This document shows, in pieces, positions 1 to 12,300 of a stretch of 64,000 nt of DNA. Numbering within the stretch: the first letter of the stretch is position 1; every line of letters starts with the position of its first letter. A program made the translations under genes and the position numbers. Under the pieces are notes generated by a model. That model did not search any database and was not told the DNA's origin. It worked only from the letters and a program-made list of their open reading frames with translations. The stretch is from Mactromeris polynyma (Eukaryota > Mollusca > Bivalvia > Venerida > Mactridae): positions 1,860,001-1,924,000 of the forward strand of contig JASFXZ010000026.1 in assembly GCA_032209605.1 (NCBI GenBank). The letters are read 5' to 3'.

Positions 1-1880
1 TTTTCTGTGATAAGACAATTACGGTGATTTTTATGTGATATTTTTAGTTGTCTTTCTATAGAGTTTACTAACATTTGTTGTTTTTGACAAATATTCACTG
101 GCTGAATACACCTGGTAGCATTTATATATTGGTATGTACTAACATTTATAATATTATATTCTATCTCTACAAAATATATATTGCACACCATTTTCTTGTT
201 AATTTTTTATTATTATTTTTAACAACTTAACATTAGGTGCTCTTTGATGGCATTTCTTTCTGATGACATTTTTAATTTTGTATGTAACTGTGGAATCAAC
301 AATATGATGTTACTATGGTAACAGTTTATCATTGTATTTTTAAAGACTTTTTTGTTGAGGATAAAACGAATATTTTTTCTTCAACATTAATGGTCTATTC
401 TTGTATAAAAAGAATTATTTTGTTGCATTTACTAATCATAAATTTTGAAAGAGAAAATCATATGAACTTTAAAATAAAATGATGGATGTGAGCTGAGCTC
501 CAGATGAGAAATGATTTCATTTGTCCAAAAATATGCTTGCCACTAACATGTTTGTAGTTCAAATTAAAATTTTATTGTTACTTTATTTGTAGATTTTGTA
601 AAGATATCTTCATATCTATTCATTGTTATTTTCTTCTTTTTTATGGCTGGTCCATTGTGATAACATTTGTTTTGCAATCTATATGCTGTTTACTTTAGGG
701 TGGCTTTGCTTAAAGGTACATCAAATCTGTTTTTGACAAAATATCCTTCATCAAAGATATGAAAAAATTGGTGGTCATTTACTTCATACAGATGTACTCT
801 ACAACACTGAATTGTTACATTCCTTACAGTCATGTTTAACAAAACCAAAACGTCAAGCGCACGTTACTGGTATTTTCTATCCTGACCTACGCATGCAGTA
901 AGCGCTAGCATAGGAAATATCTATTTCGAACTTGTGTTATGCAGACATTTTTAAGAATAGTTACCATGCAATGTTTTAGACAATATCTGTGTGAAGGCAT
1001 TAAATGCCATTTTATCAAAATGATTTTTTAGCATATTTTGATAGAAAATCCGACTATCTTCCTTTAAATAGATGATGCCCAAGACATGAACAAATTTGAT
1101 ACAACAATTTATTTTGAACGATATCATGATCTGCTATACTCCATGATCTGCTATACTCCAAATATAAATCAATCGTTTGTGCTACACAGTGGTGGTTAAA
1201 TCATTGTGCATCCAATCTCCTGTCCATATTTATTCACCGAAGAGTCAATGGACTTGTACATCATTGAAGATAATTTGTGTACCAATTACACAATTACACA
1301 ATCTTGTTTCCTTGTCAAGTAACATGAAAATGTAAACCAAATTCCTATTTAGAAGCACATAAAAGAATTTTTTCGTCCAGAGACATTTCATTTAAGTGTT
1401 TGATTTCACTTATTTTGTATTATATGTGTTTTGAATCTTTTATGATTTTTTTATACTTCATTTTCGATGACAATAGTATAATGAGGCCATCCTTCAAACA
1501 TGTTTATTTGTGGTTATGCAACCCGGAATTTTTAACATTTGGTGGGTAGGTAGGGTTTTTCTTATTTTAGTACTGTAATGGCTAATAGACGGGAAAAAAA
1601 TTTTCATCGATGAAGCTGAAAAAATAAATTGAGTCTCAGCATTTTTTATGAGTCGGTCGCATAACTGCAAACAAACATTTTTTTAAGGATGGCCCGACAA
1701 CACAAACGGCAATATGTAAAATTGAAATTACTGTAAATTTTATGTCTTTATTAATTTCTAATAATATCAAGTTTAGTTAATTCTTTATTAGAAATAAATC
1801 TATACTGTCTTTATAAGCGTGGTTGTGTTATTTTTTCAGATAGATAGGTTTACTCAGAACTAGAAATGTGTCCATAGGAC
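1..1880. other. No gene seen (3' flank, left copy)
   Basis: AT-rich sequence duplicated at 47,846-49,634. By analogy with the right copy it follows the 3' end of a plus-strand gene lying left of the window. It holds only short shadows of open frames. Confidence 0.6.
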
Positions 1881-2345
1881 ACAGATGCCCCCACTTGCAG
1901 CCTTTGTCACAAAAGCAAATGCTATTATTCTGCTCAAAGTTTGTGAAAATTACCAAGTGAACAACTGTACTAATTATGGTGATAAGTCAAGGGTCATAAC
2001 TTTGCACTTACTGGGCACAGCCAAGCATACAACCCCAGGTGCACAACTACACATGCTGGTGAACATTCCTGTAAAGTTTTATGACTCTGGCTCACATACT
2101 TTTGGAGATATGAGTGACACAAAATGGCATACCCTGTAGGCTATATTTTAATTAAGTCGAGGGCCATAACTTTGCACTTACTTGGCACAGCCAAACATGA
2201 AACCCCAGGTGCACAACTACACATGCTGGTGAAGATTCCTGTAAAGTCTTTTGACTCTGGCTCACATACTTTTGGAGATATGAGTGACACAAGATTTTGT
2301 GACGGAAGGACGGACAAGGGCAAATCTATAAGCCCAGTGGGGGCA
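1881..2345 (+). repeat. Dispersed repeat with internal tandem duplication, left copy
   Basis: A segment including TTTGCACTTACTGGGCACAG and CTTTTGGAGATATGAGTGAC occurs twice here (1,985-2,117 and 2,157-2,297). The right copy has it once (49,755-49,960). Ends in GGACGGACAAGGGCAAATCT and a GGGGGCATA end as in many bivalve dispersed repeats. The small open frames it holds are not a gene. Confidence 0.75.
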
Positions 2346-3144
2346 TAAAAAAACCCACTACTTCATCATACTTGAGTACTGCATTGAATGCATGATAAAA
2401 CATTGCTATCAATACATTGCTGGAGATAAATCAAACCTACAAGAAAAATCATCTAACGCCCACTCCATTTTTAAGGAGAAATGATTAATAATCTAAAAAG
2501 TTAATTTATTTTGGCCTAAATATCACACTACAACAGAACAATAATTGGCAGTTATCTCCCTTTGTAAGGAGCAATCATAACAACTGGCAAAATATAAGGT
2601 ATTATTAAGTATATTTTGTATCAATACATGTATACAAGAATCACATGAGGTAACATATCAGCTATACAGACATAAAACCATGCATAGACCAGCCTACACA
2701 TACAGATCAAATCATCATTCGATGCATCACAGACAAAGCAAGTAAGAAATTAAAACTCATCATTTAGATCTTAAGTGTATTTCAAAAATCATAACCACCT
2801 CATATCATATAACACATTATTATTTCTGTAAAAACTTAACATTTTATGGGGTGAAAGCAAAACTAGTCTATCAGTATTTATATTAGGAAGCAGATACTCT
2901 AGTTTTGCTTTCATTCATAAATTTATAGTCCAGTCAATTCAAATTCAATGATGATATAATTTAAATCATTATATTAATAATACACCAACACTTCATATCA
3001 AGCCATATAAAACATAGGAAATGGAAAATTTCCCTTGCGTAATATACCACTATATTGTCAGACCACCATACTTATTTCTTTCACTGAAGGAATTAATAAA
3101 TTAAATTCAAAAGCATCAAGTAATGACACATCAAATGAATGGTA

Positions 3145-3323
3145 CAGTAAAACCTCACGTAAAGACCACCTCAATAATACGACCACCTCAAACTTATTAA
3201 CATAAATTTTCAAGTCCATTTTCACTGTTCTACTGTTAATGCAATCTAAATATTAAGTCCACCTCGATATTTAGACCAGTTTTCAAAGGTCCCAAGGGTG
3301 GTCTTATTATCGAGGTTTTACTG
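3145..3323. mobile_element. TA-flanked MITE with CAGTAAAACCTC ends (left copy)
   Basis: 179 bp. Inverted termini CAGTAAAACCTC, TA on both sides, and internal AAGACCACC/GGTGGTCTT repeats. TA duplication suggests a Tc1/mariner-type mobiliser. The same insertion is at 50,969-51,147, so it predates the segmental duplication. Confidence 0.82.
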
Positions 3324-4609
3324 TATGTACATACATGTATAAATAAAAAACGTGTGAATTTAACCATCTGAACAAATGTTATTGAACGAAAACATTTCTT
3401 TTCTAATTTAAGAAACTGCAACCTTGACCTTGACCATAGTGGTACTTAGACAAATTCCAAGTGAGGCCTCCATACAAACTTGTTATAACTTTATATAAAG
3501 TTTAGTGGTAATAAGTCAATCAGAAGGAAAATTATAGAACGGAAATGATATTTTTATAGCCGTCCATACATACATATTACAAGGTTTATAAAACAAGTGA
3601 TATATACATTCAGTATTTTACAAAGGGTTACAACGTCGTGTATGGATGGTATTAACAACAAAGAAGGATTCTAAATTTTGTTTTTTTATTACATAAAAGT
3701 ATGCATAGAGATAAGACAACATTTGAATACTGCCAGCAGGAATATGTTATAAGACTTGATATGCTGTTCTGTTGACATTTGTGGCATTCTACGAGATTTT
3801 TGGCCCAAATGCACTGAGCCTCGTTTCTGAGAAAAACGCAATAAAGAGGACGTCATGTTTTCACAATAATTGCAATAGCTAATTGGAGTGAAACATTTCA
3901 GTCAAAAATTTATGATTCAGCAGCAAGCAGAAGTACAACAATTATCAGTAAACATTGAGATGGCCCCTTTTTAATTAAATGTTTATATTTTTCCCCATGT
4001 CACATTGAAAGAGAGTTGTTTCCCTTTGTCTAACAGGAGTATTTTTGTAGTCTTGATGACTATATTAAAAGTGCTGTATTTCCCTGAAAAATGTCAGTTT
4101 GCAAAAGTTTTGTAGTGACCCACATATACCCGTGCATTCAGAAATGTTAATAACTCAATTTCGCCCAGATTTGTCCTTCGGGCCAAAAATCTCAGAGAAT
4201 AACACATTTAACTTTAAAAATCAACAATAATAAATCAGAGGAATGTACATGTACTATATTCTTGAGACGAATGAATATGGTTGGCGGTACTTTGAATGTT
4301 AAAAAGGAAAGGGGATTTGTCTTTGAACTTATATTCATTAAAATCTTCGAAAATTAAAAAAATCTCAACAAAAACATTCCGACCTACCTACCCTATTTTG
4401 AGGGTGGGGGGGGGGCATGAAACCTGAAACAAACATATGTTTAGGCCTAATTATTTATATCTAGGAAGCATCAAACTTTATATGCTGTAAATTATGATTT
4501 AATGTGTCTATATAACAATGTAATAGTCACCAATTTTAATCCATAACCAAAATATAAAGAATCTTCAAATTTCAATATAACTTGACCGAGCCATATGTAT
4601 TACTTATAC

Positions 4610-5340
4610 TGGGGCCTTTTTCACAAACATATTAAATTTGAAACTCCTGATTTTGACGTCAAATTTACAAATGTTATATTTACCAGCTTTTGTTTTGATT
4701 TAAAAGAATGAAATTTTGCCTGAATAATTTTTACTACTCACTTGACAGTCTTGCTAATTTTTCAATGTTCTTTTTGTTCCTATGTCGTTATAACAATATA
4801 GATTTTAATAAATATTGGTCACAATGTTAAGAGGGTAACAACAATTATTAAGACAAAATTTCATTAATTTGGATTTTATGAAAACTAAAACAAGGGTAAA
4901 TATAATTTTTTCTAAGGCCAATTTTGTTAAGCGCCTAGGTTTTGCGCTCCTCGAGCCAAAAAAACAATATTTTTGTCTAAGCTAAACATTCTCAAATATC
5001 CATGATTTGACAACGGCAATTTTAGTTGAGATTCGACAACGATGTGATTATTGTGTGAAAACTAGTCAATTTGTGTGAAAACGAGTCAGTTTTAAATTAG
5101 ATTGATTCATGTATAGATCTAGTTTTGAAACAAACTATTTTGTTTTGTTTTAATGATGTTTCTTTTATTAAAATATCTAAAATTCTGTATCACTTATTAA
5201 CTGAGAATATTTGTTTTTTTCGAGGTAGCTAGGTTTCGCGAACTTAGGTTGACGCTTAACAAAATTCCAATTTGGCATGACCTAATTTAAAGTCTGAGGC
5301 CGAGTTTCAGACTTGAAGTGTTTGTGAATAATGCCCCAGC
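4610..5340. repeat. Element with ~20-bp inverted ends, left copy, enlarged
   Basis: Ends CTGGGGCCTTTTTCACAAAC and the inverse of GTTTGTGAATAATGCCCCAG. The right copy (54,739-55,037) is 430 bp shorter. The extra left-copy stretch holds its own inverted pair, AATTTTGTTAAGCGC at 4,922 and GCTTAACAAAATT at 5,254, suggesting one element inside another. Confidence 0.65.
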
Positions 5341-5392
5341 TCTACTGTTTGAAAAACCCTGGCAAGTAACGGATGAATTCATATAGCTACAA

Positions 5393-5533
5393 GAGTAAAA
5401 CAGAGTAAAACAGAGTAAAACAGAGTAAAACAGAGTAGAACAGAGTAGAACAGAGTAGAACAGAGTAGAACAGAGTAGAACAGAGTAGAACAGAGTAGAA
5501 CAGAGTAGAACAGAGTAAAACAGAGTAAAACAA
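5393..5533. repeat. 10-bp tandem repeat, about 14 units
   Basis: Units GAGTAAAACA and GAGTAGAACA. The right copy has only about two units (55,092-55,111), so the array expanded or shrank after the duplication. Confidence 0.93.
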
Positions 5534-6016
5534 CTCAATCTCATTGTCCACAATGTTATGAGGACTTCAATATGATCCAAAATATGCTGTTCAGGAATAT
5601 GTGTAACATCTGTAAAAACACTTTCCCTTTTGCGATGGCATTATTCTTGTGCCGGGGGGGGGTGTTATGCTAAAAAATCATATACCTGAACAGGTTTATG
5701 CATGATATTCCTCTTTAAACCTCAAAACATAATTAAGCTAGCCAAAAAAAACTGTATTCTTTTCAAAATAGAGAGGTTGACTTTGAGAACTTCAAGTTAT
5801 TTTTTTCGTGTCCTTGTTACATTTTCATACTTTTTAAAACCTTCTTTCCATTGCAGATCTGGTTATGTTTGAACTTTTTTTATCTTGCCTTCATTAAAAC
5901 AAATACATTTCATGATAATATGTAACTACCAATGTTGTATGGAGGCATTTGAAGAACATAAAAACCTTGGACATCAAGATTTTCAAAATGTAGCCAAAAT
6001 TCCTGGACATCATATC

Positions 6017-6061
6017 TTGGATCATATATTCTACACTGGAGTAAACCATTTATATCCACTC
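6017..6061 (-). pseudogene. Remnant of the last cytoplasmic exon in the left copy
   Basis: The bases matching the last codons of the right-copy gene (55,593-55,640) persist here but abut sequence from the middle of exon 9. Even if read, they carry a substitution making TAG after the codons for FTPV. The deletion junction falls at about 6,060 in a short CTCTT-type microhomology. This marks an internal deletion of the receptor tail in this copy. Confidence 0.7.
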
Positions 6062-6153
6062 TTTGCCTTGTTTCTCTTCATTTTCCAACCTTTTGGAGGC
6101 GCATGGCTTGGATGATGATGAAATCAGCTGTAAGTCATGGTGATCTGGGTTGT

Positions 6154-6395
6154 TCATTGTTCAACATTTTGTCCAATCTGACCATTTGTACGCAACATTC
6201 CATTTTGCAATGATTCGCCATTTTGCTGAGGGGCGGTGATGAAATATGGACCATTCAGTGTTTGAGAAACTCCAATAGGATGGTAAAGTCCATTTTGCAA
6301 ATAGCCATTACCTAGACCATTTACTGAAATCGGAGTGACAGGTTCAGAAGTGTTTGTGGTCAAAAGTGGTATCTGTGTTTCAATAGGATGTTGAC
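6154..6395 (-). CDS. Receptor left copy, exon 9: truncated cytoplasmic tail
   Basis: Acceptor TGTACTACAG is followed by GQHPIETQ, an Asn-Gly-rich stretch (LQNG, QQNG motifs) and the stop TGA at 6156-6154. Against the right copy (58,923-57,880) about 77 bp are missing just before the stop. That shifts the frame and ends the protein at NVEQ. About 2.87 kb more has gone downstream, joined near 6,060. The tail is about 80 residues instead of about 680. Confidence 0.7.
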
Positions 6396-9300
6396 CTGTA
6401 GTACACCAACAATACACAAAGTAACCATACAAGTTGCTATACGACCATTTAAACCATAAAGGTAAATTCTCCGATGAATTCAATCATCAATTAAATGGTT
6501 GTTTTTGAGACAAAAACATATGTCACCCAATGGCAGTGTGTCAGTAATTGTAATACTGATAAAGGATGTTTGAAAACAATGGCTATGGAGAAGAATTCAA
6601 ATGAAATAATGTAATTTTATATGGATCAAATAAGAAATATAGTCATATCATCTGTGTGACCTTGACACTGAAACAAGCTGCTTGAAACATGCGCTCTGCA
6701 CATCGCCTCGATATCATGAACGTTTGTGCCAAGTTATTTCAAAATTTCTTCAAGGTGTTCAAGAGATATGGAGCGACACAAAATATAGTCATTTGACCTT
6801 GAACTCTAAGTCTGACCATTAGTTAGTTTATACTTATTTATTTTACATCTATTGTGAAACAACGTCTTACAACTTACACTAATCACTCTCAATGACTGCT
6901 TCCTGGCTTCCAACCAGTACTAGCACCTAATTTAGGGATTGTGGAGTTTGTGAACTCACGACATTTGGATCAGGAGTCAAGCGCTCTACCCCTCGACCAC
7001 TGTGCCTCCTCTGCACAATTACTTAATAAACTGAATGATAGCATGCTAATCAAAGCACTGTTATCCATTACAACATAAAATTAAATCTTCAAAGAACAAT
7101 CACAGTGTAACTTACATATGAAACAGTGTTAGATCTGATTTTTTATAAAAAATATTCACAGTAATAGCTGACAATACATACCACGAAGACACATTCTCCA
7201 ACGTGTCACCAACATACCAAACACAACAATAATTCTGTAAGAAAAATACAACAGTAGGAGAATATACTTAAAATTGTGATACTTAAAATACAGCAAGAGA
7301 TGTTTGTAAAACATTATGCCCCATTATGGTTTAGTTATTGATCGGAAACGGTTCGTCAATAATTGACCCCAGTGACCTTTGACCACAAAGTCAATAGGGT
7401 CCCTCTGCTATCCACGATGAAATGTGTGAACCAAGTTTGAGGATGATAGGTCATGGGGTTTTGAGTTATAGATCAGAAACAGCCCTTTCTTCTTTGAGGG
7501 GGGGGGGGGGGGGGGTAATAATACTGCCATGACTTTTTCTATAGTTCCCACAGGTCCGCCTATTGGACCCATTCACAAAGCAAAATATACGCTTTTTCTC
7601 AATCAGAAAAATATCCCAATCGAAAGCCACCTACAAAAAAACGTAGACTGGAGCAATCTGGTATAGCAAAGCAGAGCAGCAAACTAAACATAAACATTCC
7701 CAAAATTGGAGTGGAAACAATTAGATTTCTTCCCAAATTGGCAAATTTTATGACGCAAATTTTCCCAATTTGTCTAGAGTCATTTTCCCAAAATGGTCAG
7801 AAAAACACCAGAGTGCTAAACAGGCAATCAATGTAGGAGTGGTCAACATCCACCATTTAAAACTCTACAATTATTTCATCGGGCCGAATAATCTTATAGA
7901 TCAACAAGTAAATTGTTGTATCTCTCTTCTCATAAGGTTGTATGGTAGATCCTAACCACACAAACTACATTTTATTTGACAAAAGGACTGTTTATTCAAT
8001 AGTGATGTTTTCTAAACCGAAATTAGCCAATTTTAGTAGGGTTGTCATTGATTCATCGACACATATAAACACATAGCCCTCAACATACAATCATACACAG
8101 CATGTATGTATACGCCAAAGACTCTGACATTAAAAAGTTATATGTATTATATGTATGACCTATGTACAAACAGACCAAACTCAATAATAAGACCACCCTC
8201 CTGTAAGTGGTCTTACTATAGGGCTTTTACTGTATATATTGTATATGGGAACTATCTATTGACAAAGATAAATCACAAAGCTTACGTAAGCCTTCAACCT
8301 CACAACAGTAAATACTTGAGAGAGCAAAACTGAGAGAATATGATCAAACAATTTACTGTAAATTTCTGTTATACTTACAAAATGAAAACAACGCAACTTA
8401 TGACAATGATTATAATTAAAGTGTAATTTTTCTCTGAATTGTCCAGCTTTTCACGATTTTCATCAGTTCTCACTACTTCCAAACTAGGCTCTGTCGCAGT
8501 ACTTTTCTCTGTGCTCGCTAAAAACAAAATATATGAAATGAATTATGTTGAATTTCACGTTACCCCACTATAAAAGAATATTCGAATATTCTACTCGTTG
8601 GGGTGAGAACAATTTTATCAAAATGTCCACATTACTGTAGTGGTAAAGTTTGCGAGGTGGAAAAGTTTGTGAATTTTGTGAATGCAAAATTCACAAATTA
8701 TTTCCACAGTGTAAATTTCCACTTCCACTGAAGTATATTTTTCCAATGCAACGTGTAGCCGATACTTGAAGCCGGTACTCAATAATACATGGGAGTCCTA
8801 CCTTATCTTTTTGAGAATTAAATAAAATTAAGAAATTGATACTTTACGAAGTTTAGATTTATTAACAAAATGGTTTCGGTGATTTGCGAACATTTCCGCA
8901 TGTAAAAAGTCTGGAATCGGTAATTCGCAAATGTTATGACCCGCGATATTATCCACATATACGGTAAATCAAACTTATTTAGTTTATAGTCAGTAGTCAC
9001 ATAAATCATTCTCAATGACAGCCTCCAGTGTTAATGGGTTCCATTTGACACTGGAGTTGACCCTTTGACTGCAAGAATGTCAAAAATTTGAACGCAAGGA
9101 TTCTGGGAGAAGGGTCAATTTTTCTCTAAATTATAAGTAATTTAGTTATAAAATGGTGAAATTCAGCAAAATATCATCAACATGACCCTAGTGATACAGC
9201 ACCCAGTGGAGCCCTGTGAGTTACTCACAAACACTTAAACCTAATTCAGGGATTATTAAGTTATAGATGTGTGTCTACCTTGCCCAAGACAGGATTTGAG

Positions 9301-12300
9301 CTCACTGGATTCAGATCAGTAGTTAGATGCTCTTTGACCTCTATGCCTCAAGTGTGACAGGATACTGCTGAATTACACATCCTCAAACAGTCACATGAAG
9401 AACAGGGGTCTCATTCGTAAGCATTTTAAGTCTGAGTTTTAAACTTTAAGTTTGAAGTCTAAGTCTGAGTTTGTGACTAATACCCCAGTCATCCTTTCCT
9501 ATCCTACTCTAGTGAGTCTTCAACAAATTGATCGATTTTGTCAGAGTAAAAATTGTCTACCAAACTAACCTCTCTAAAGCAACAACCTCTAAACAGCAGG
9601 CAATATTTGCATCTCCCAAAGGGTGTTGTTCTGTGGAGGTTACACTGTAATGCAGGTCTTTTTCTATAGTTACCACGGTTCAGATTATCTGACCTATTCC
9701 CAAAGCCAACTATATGTTTTTTTCTCAATCAGAAAAAAAAATCCCAATCAGAAGTACCTACGAAAAATCGTCTACTGGAGCGACCTGGTATATCTTGGAA
9801 GCTATATGAGTAACTCTGGCCATTATTGTCCTTTGTGTCATAAATATTTGTGTACATTTTGTGTGTCTTTTTGACAGTTGATATAAGAAATGTAGATTAG
9901 AATGCTTGTTTATACAAAATTCATGTATGAGAAACTTGTTCTTTTAACTATGAAAATTCCCAAAATTGGAGTTGAAGCAATTAAAGTTTTCCCAAATTGG
10001 CAAATTTTACGACGCAAATTTTCCCAATTTATCTAGGTTTTTCCCACAATGGACAGAAAAAGGCCTGTAATGTGACAAGTAGGAATAAAATACAAACTAG
10101 TGGTTGTCTCGGTAGTAGTAGGGGGAACATAATTGCCATCAGGTCTGCCATATCTGTAATAAATACACACTTATCAATGAATACTGAATATCATTCATGT
10201 CAGGGGGTAAAATTTGTTAATTCTTTCATCATTTATGCAGACATACCTAAAAATACATGGATACTATGAAAAAGACACTCTACCGGCTACTTTGACCTTT
10301 GGTAAGCATGGTTCTGGTCCAGACGATTTTCTAAGTTATCCCCCAAGTAACTATAATGTTGTGACAAACCGGTTAGGAAGGTTTTAAACCCAGGGACATA
10401 ATTTGAACAATCTTGGAAGACAACTTAATATGAAAGCCCTGGGATCTTGGTACGGGACCGACAATGTTACATACTAAATATGAAAGCTCTGGGCCTTATG
10501 GTTCTGAACAAGACGATTTTGATATCAATTCTGGAATTTTTTTTTAGCTCCTGCGACCTATATATGCAACAGACCGTAACCATTGGAAGAATTTTGAAAG
10601 AGAACCACTCAAGGAACATTCCTGTGAAGTTTAGGAGGAGATGTCTCCATTGCCACTTTCTTAATGTTTTTCCCAAAACCACAAATACTTAAGTCAGACA
10701 AGGTATTTTCTATCCTGTCCTATACACCAAGTCAGCACTAGCAACGGAAACATCTGCATGAAGGCAGTAACATGGCATTTTCTCGTAACAATTACTTAGC
10801 ATATTTTGGAAAAAAACAAGAGTATCTACCTTTAAGAAAACCTTAGATATATCTGAGACATATTTATGTTTTTGACATAGGAAAAAAATTAGTTGTTGTT
10901 AAATAACCTTGATGAGACAAGAGATGAAAAAGATATGTGACTAGCAGCCAGCTTTACACCACGACACTTACCTTAACCAATTGTCATTTTGTGTACATGG
11001 TTCGCAACCTGTTGTGTTCTTGTATGAATACCACTCACAAGGTACGCAGTCTGTAAAATAAATGAACATACATATGAACCTTTTCAGAAGGCAAATCGGG
11101 AGATTGCACCACGAATTGTGTGAGATTGGGACTCACTGTGGGAGATTATTCCGTGTCTAAAAATTGTCTATAGCCATATCATAATGTTAATAGTAATATT
11201 CCGAGAATTAACTTGTGATCTGGGCGTTCATCCCTATTAAAAGTTGCCATTTAACAAATTTATTGCCAATTGTCATGTCTGAATACAATAAAAACGTGGT
11301 ATGTACAATTTTTCAACTGGTATCCCGATTTTACCACTAATTGTTATCAGTTTGACACGTAATTTCAGCGAACCAAATGGGAATGAACTAAAAAAAACAT
11401 AATCAAAAATTATGATATTAACCTTGAAAATCGGGAGATTGCGGCCTGTCAAATCTGGGAGTCTCCCTGGGAAATAGGGAGGGTTACATGCATGAATGAA
11501 GAATACTTCATGAGAGGTCTTACATTACAGGGGAGGGGGGGATTCTTACTGCAAATGTCTGCCATTCTGGTTACTTTATGTATATATTTTTGGAATGTCA
11601 ACTAAGCAAGATGGAGTGATGTATCCTTTTTTCAAAAGGAGTTTCTAAGTAAGCTAAAAGTAACTTCCCTTGTTTAAAAATGGCGACCAATTAAAACGAG
11701 TCTTTAGAAAATGATAAAAACAGGCCTTTTGTGAGCTTTTTCTCCAGTATAGTATCGGCCATTACTGTTAGACGTCACATCAATTGATGTTTTACTAGTG
11801 AATAATTAGAAAAAATAATATACAATGTAACTACACATTTAAGTATTCATTTACGATGTCATAATGTTAAAAAATACAAAATTTCACACAAAATGATGAA
11901 TAAGGCGTTCTTAAAAAGGTGTTTGTTTGGCAAAACCCTACACAACAATATCTAGGTGGGTAGAAAGGAAATATTTTTATTTATTACATTTCATGTTTAT
12001 TCAGGTTCAATTATTAACACACAGACCAAAAATATTCCTCACTCAGAACCTCAACAAAATTTTGTGAGTGGGGGCCATTCTGAAGAGTAGATATGTTCAT
12101 GCCAAACAAACTATTTTTTTAGATTGGCCTAATGAATGAGAAACATGCCTCCGCTTAAATTCATCTGTTTGCCTTCTCCACAACCTTCAATACTTCGATG
12201 ACAGCTTCCGACATCGTAGAACGGATAGTAACAGTCTTCATTCTTGCAAGCACAAGGTTTCGGAAAATGATGTCCATGATTTTCTCTAGACGGTTTCATA

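Larger units (their letters stand above)
2346..6016. other. Intergenic between convergent genes, left copy
   Basis: Apart from the MITE at 3,145, the element at 4,610 and the VNTR at 5,393, I see only AT-rich unique sequence with a G run at 4,405. Bases 3,762-4,110 are missing from the right copy. Confidence 0.55.
1..11382. repeat. Left copy of a large tandem segmental duplication
   Basis: The first bases of the window recur from 47,846, and the last bases of the window (to 64,000) match up to about 11,382. Order and orientation are the same throughout. The offset grows from 47,845 to about 52,618 because the right copy holds about 4.8 kb more net sequence. Copies differ by scattered substitutions, short indels and several large indels. 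The left boundary of this copy lies outside the window. The segment carries the 3' half of a receptor gene on the minus strand plus its 3' flank. Alignment was by eye, so percent identity was not measured. Confidence 0.95.

Noticed and set aside
5287..5580. 97-residue minus-strand frame rich in FTLFYS/VLLC
   Set aside because: It is the 10-bp VNTR in translation. The right copy lacks the repeats and shows no selection for a protein.
9540..9640. Candidate receptor exon with cysteines (GRCKYCLLFRGCCF)
   Set aside because: No donor gives the phase needed and the right copy loses the AG/GT at the end. It looks like part of a repeat. The exon at 10,098-10,153 fits phases on both sides instead.
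12136..12148. GT donor (CAT|GTTTCT) for receptor exon 4
   Set aside because: It would enter exon 5 in a frame that stops after a few codons. The GC donor keeps the frame and completes the cysteine repeat.
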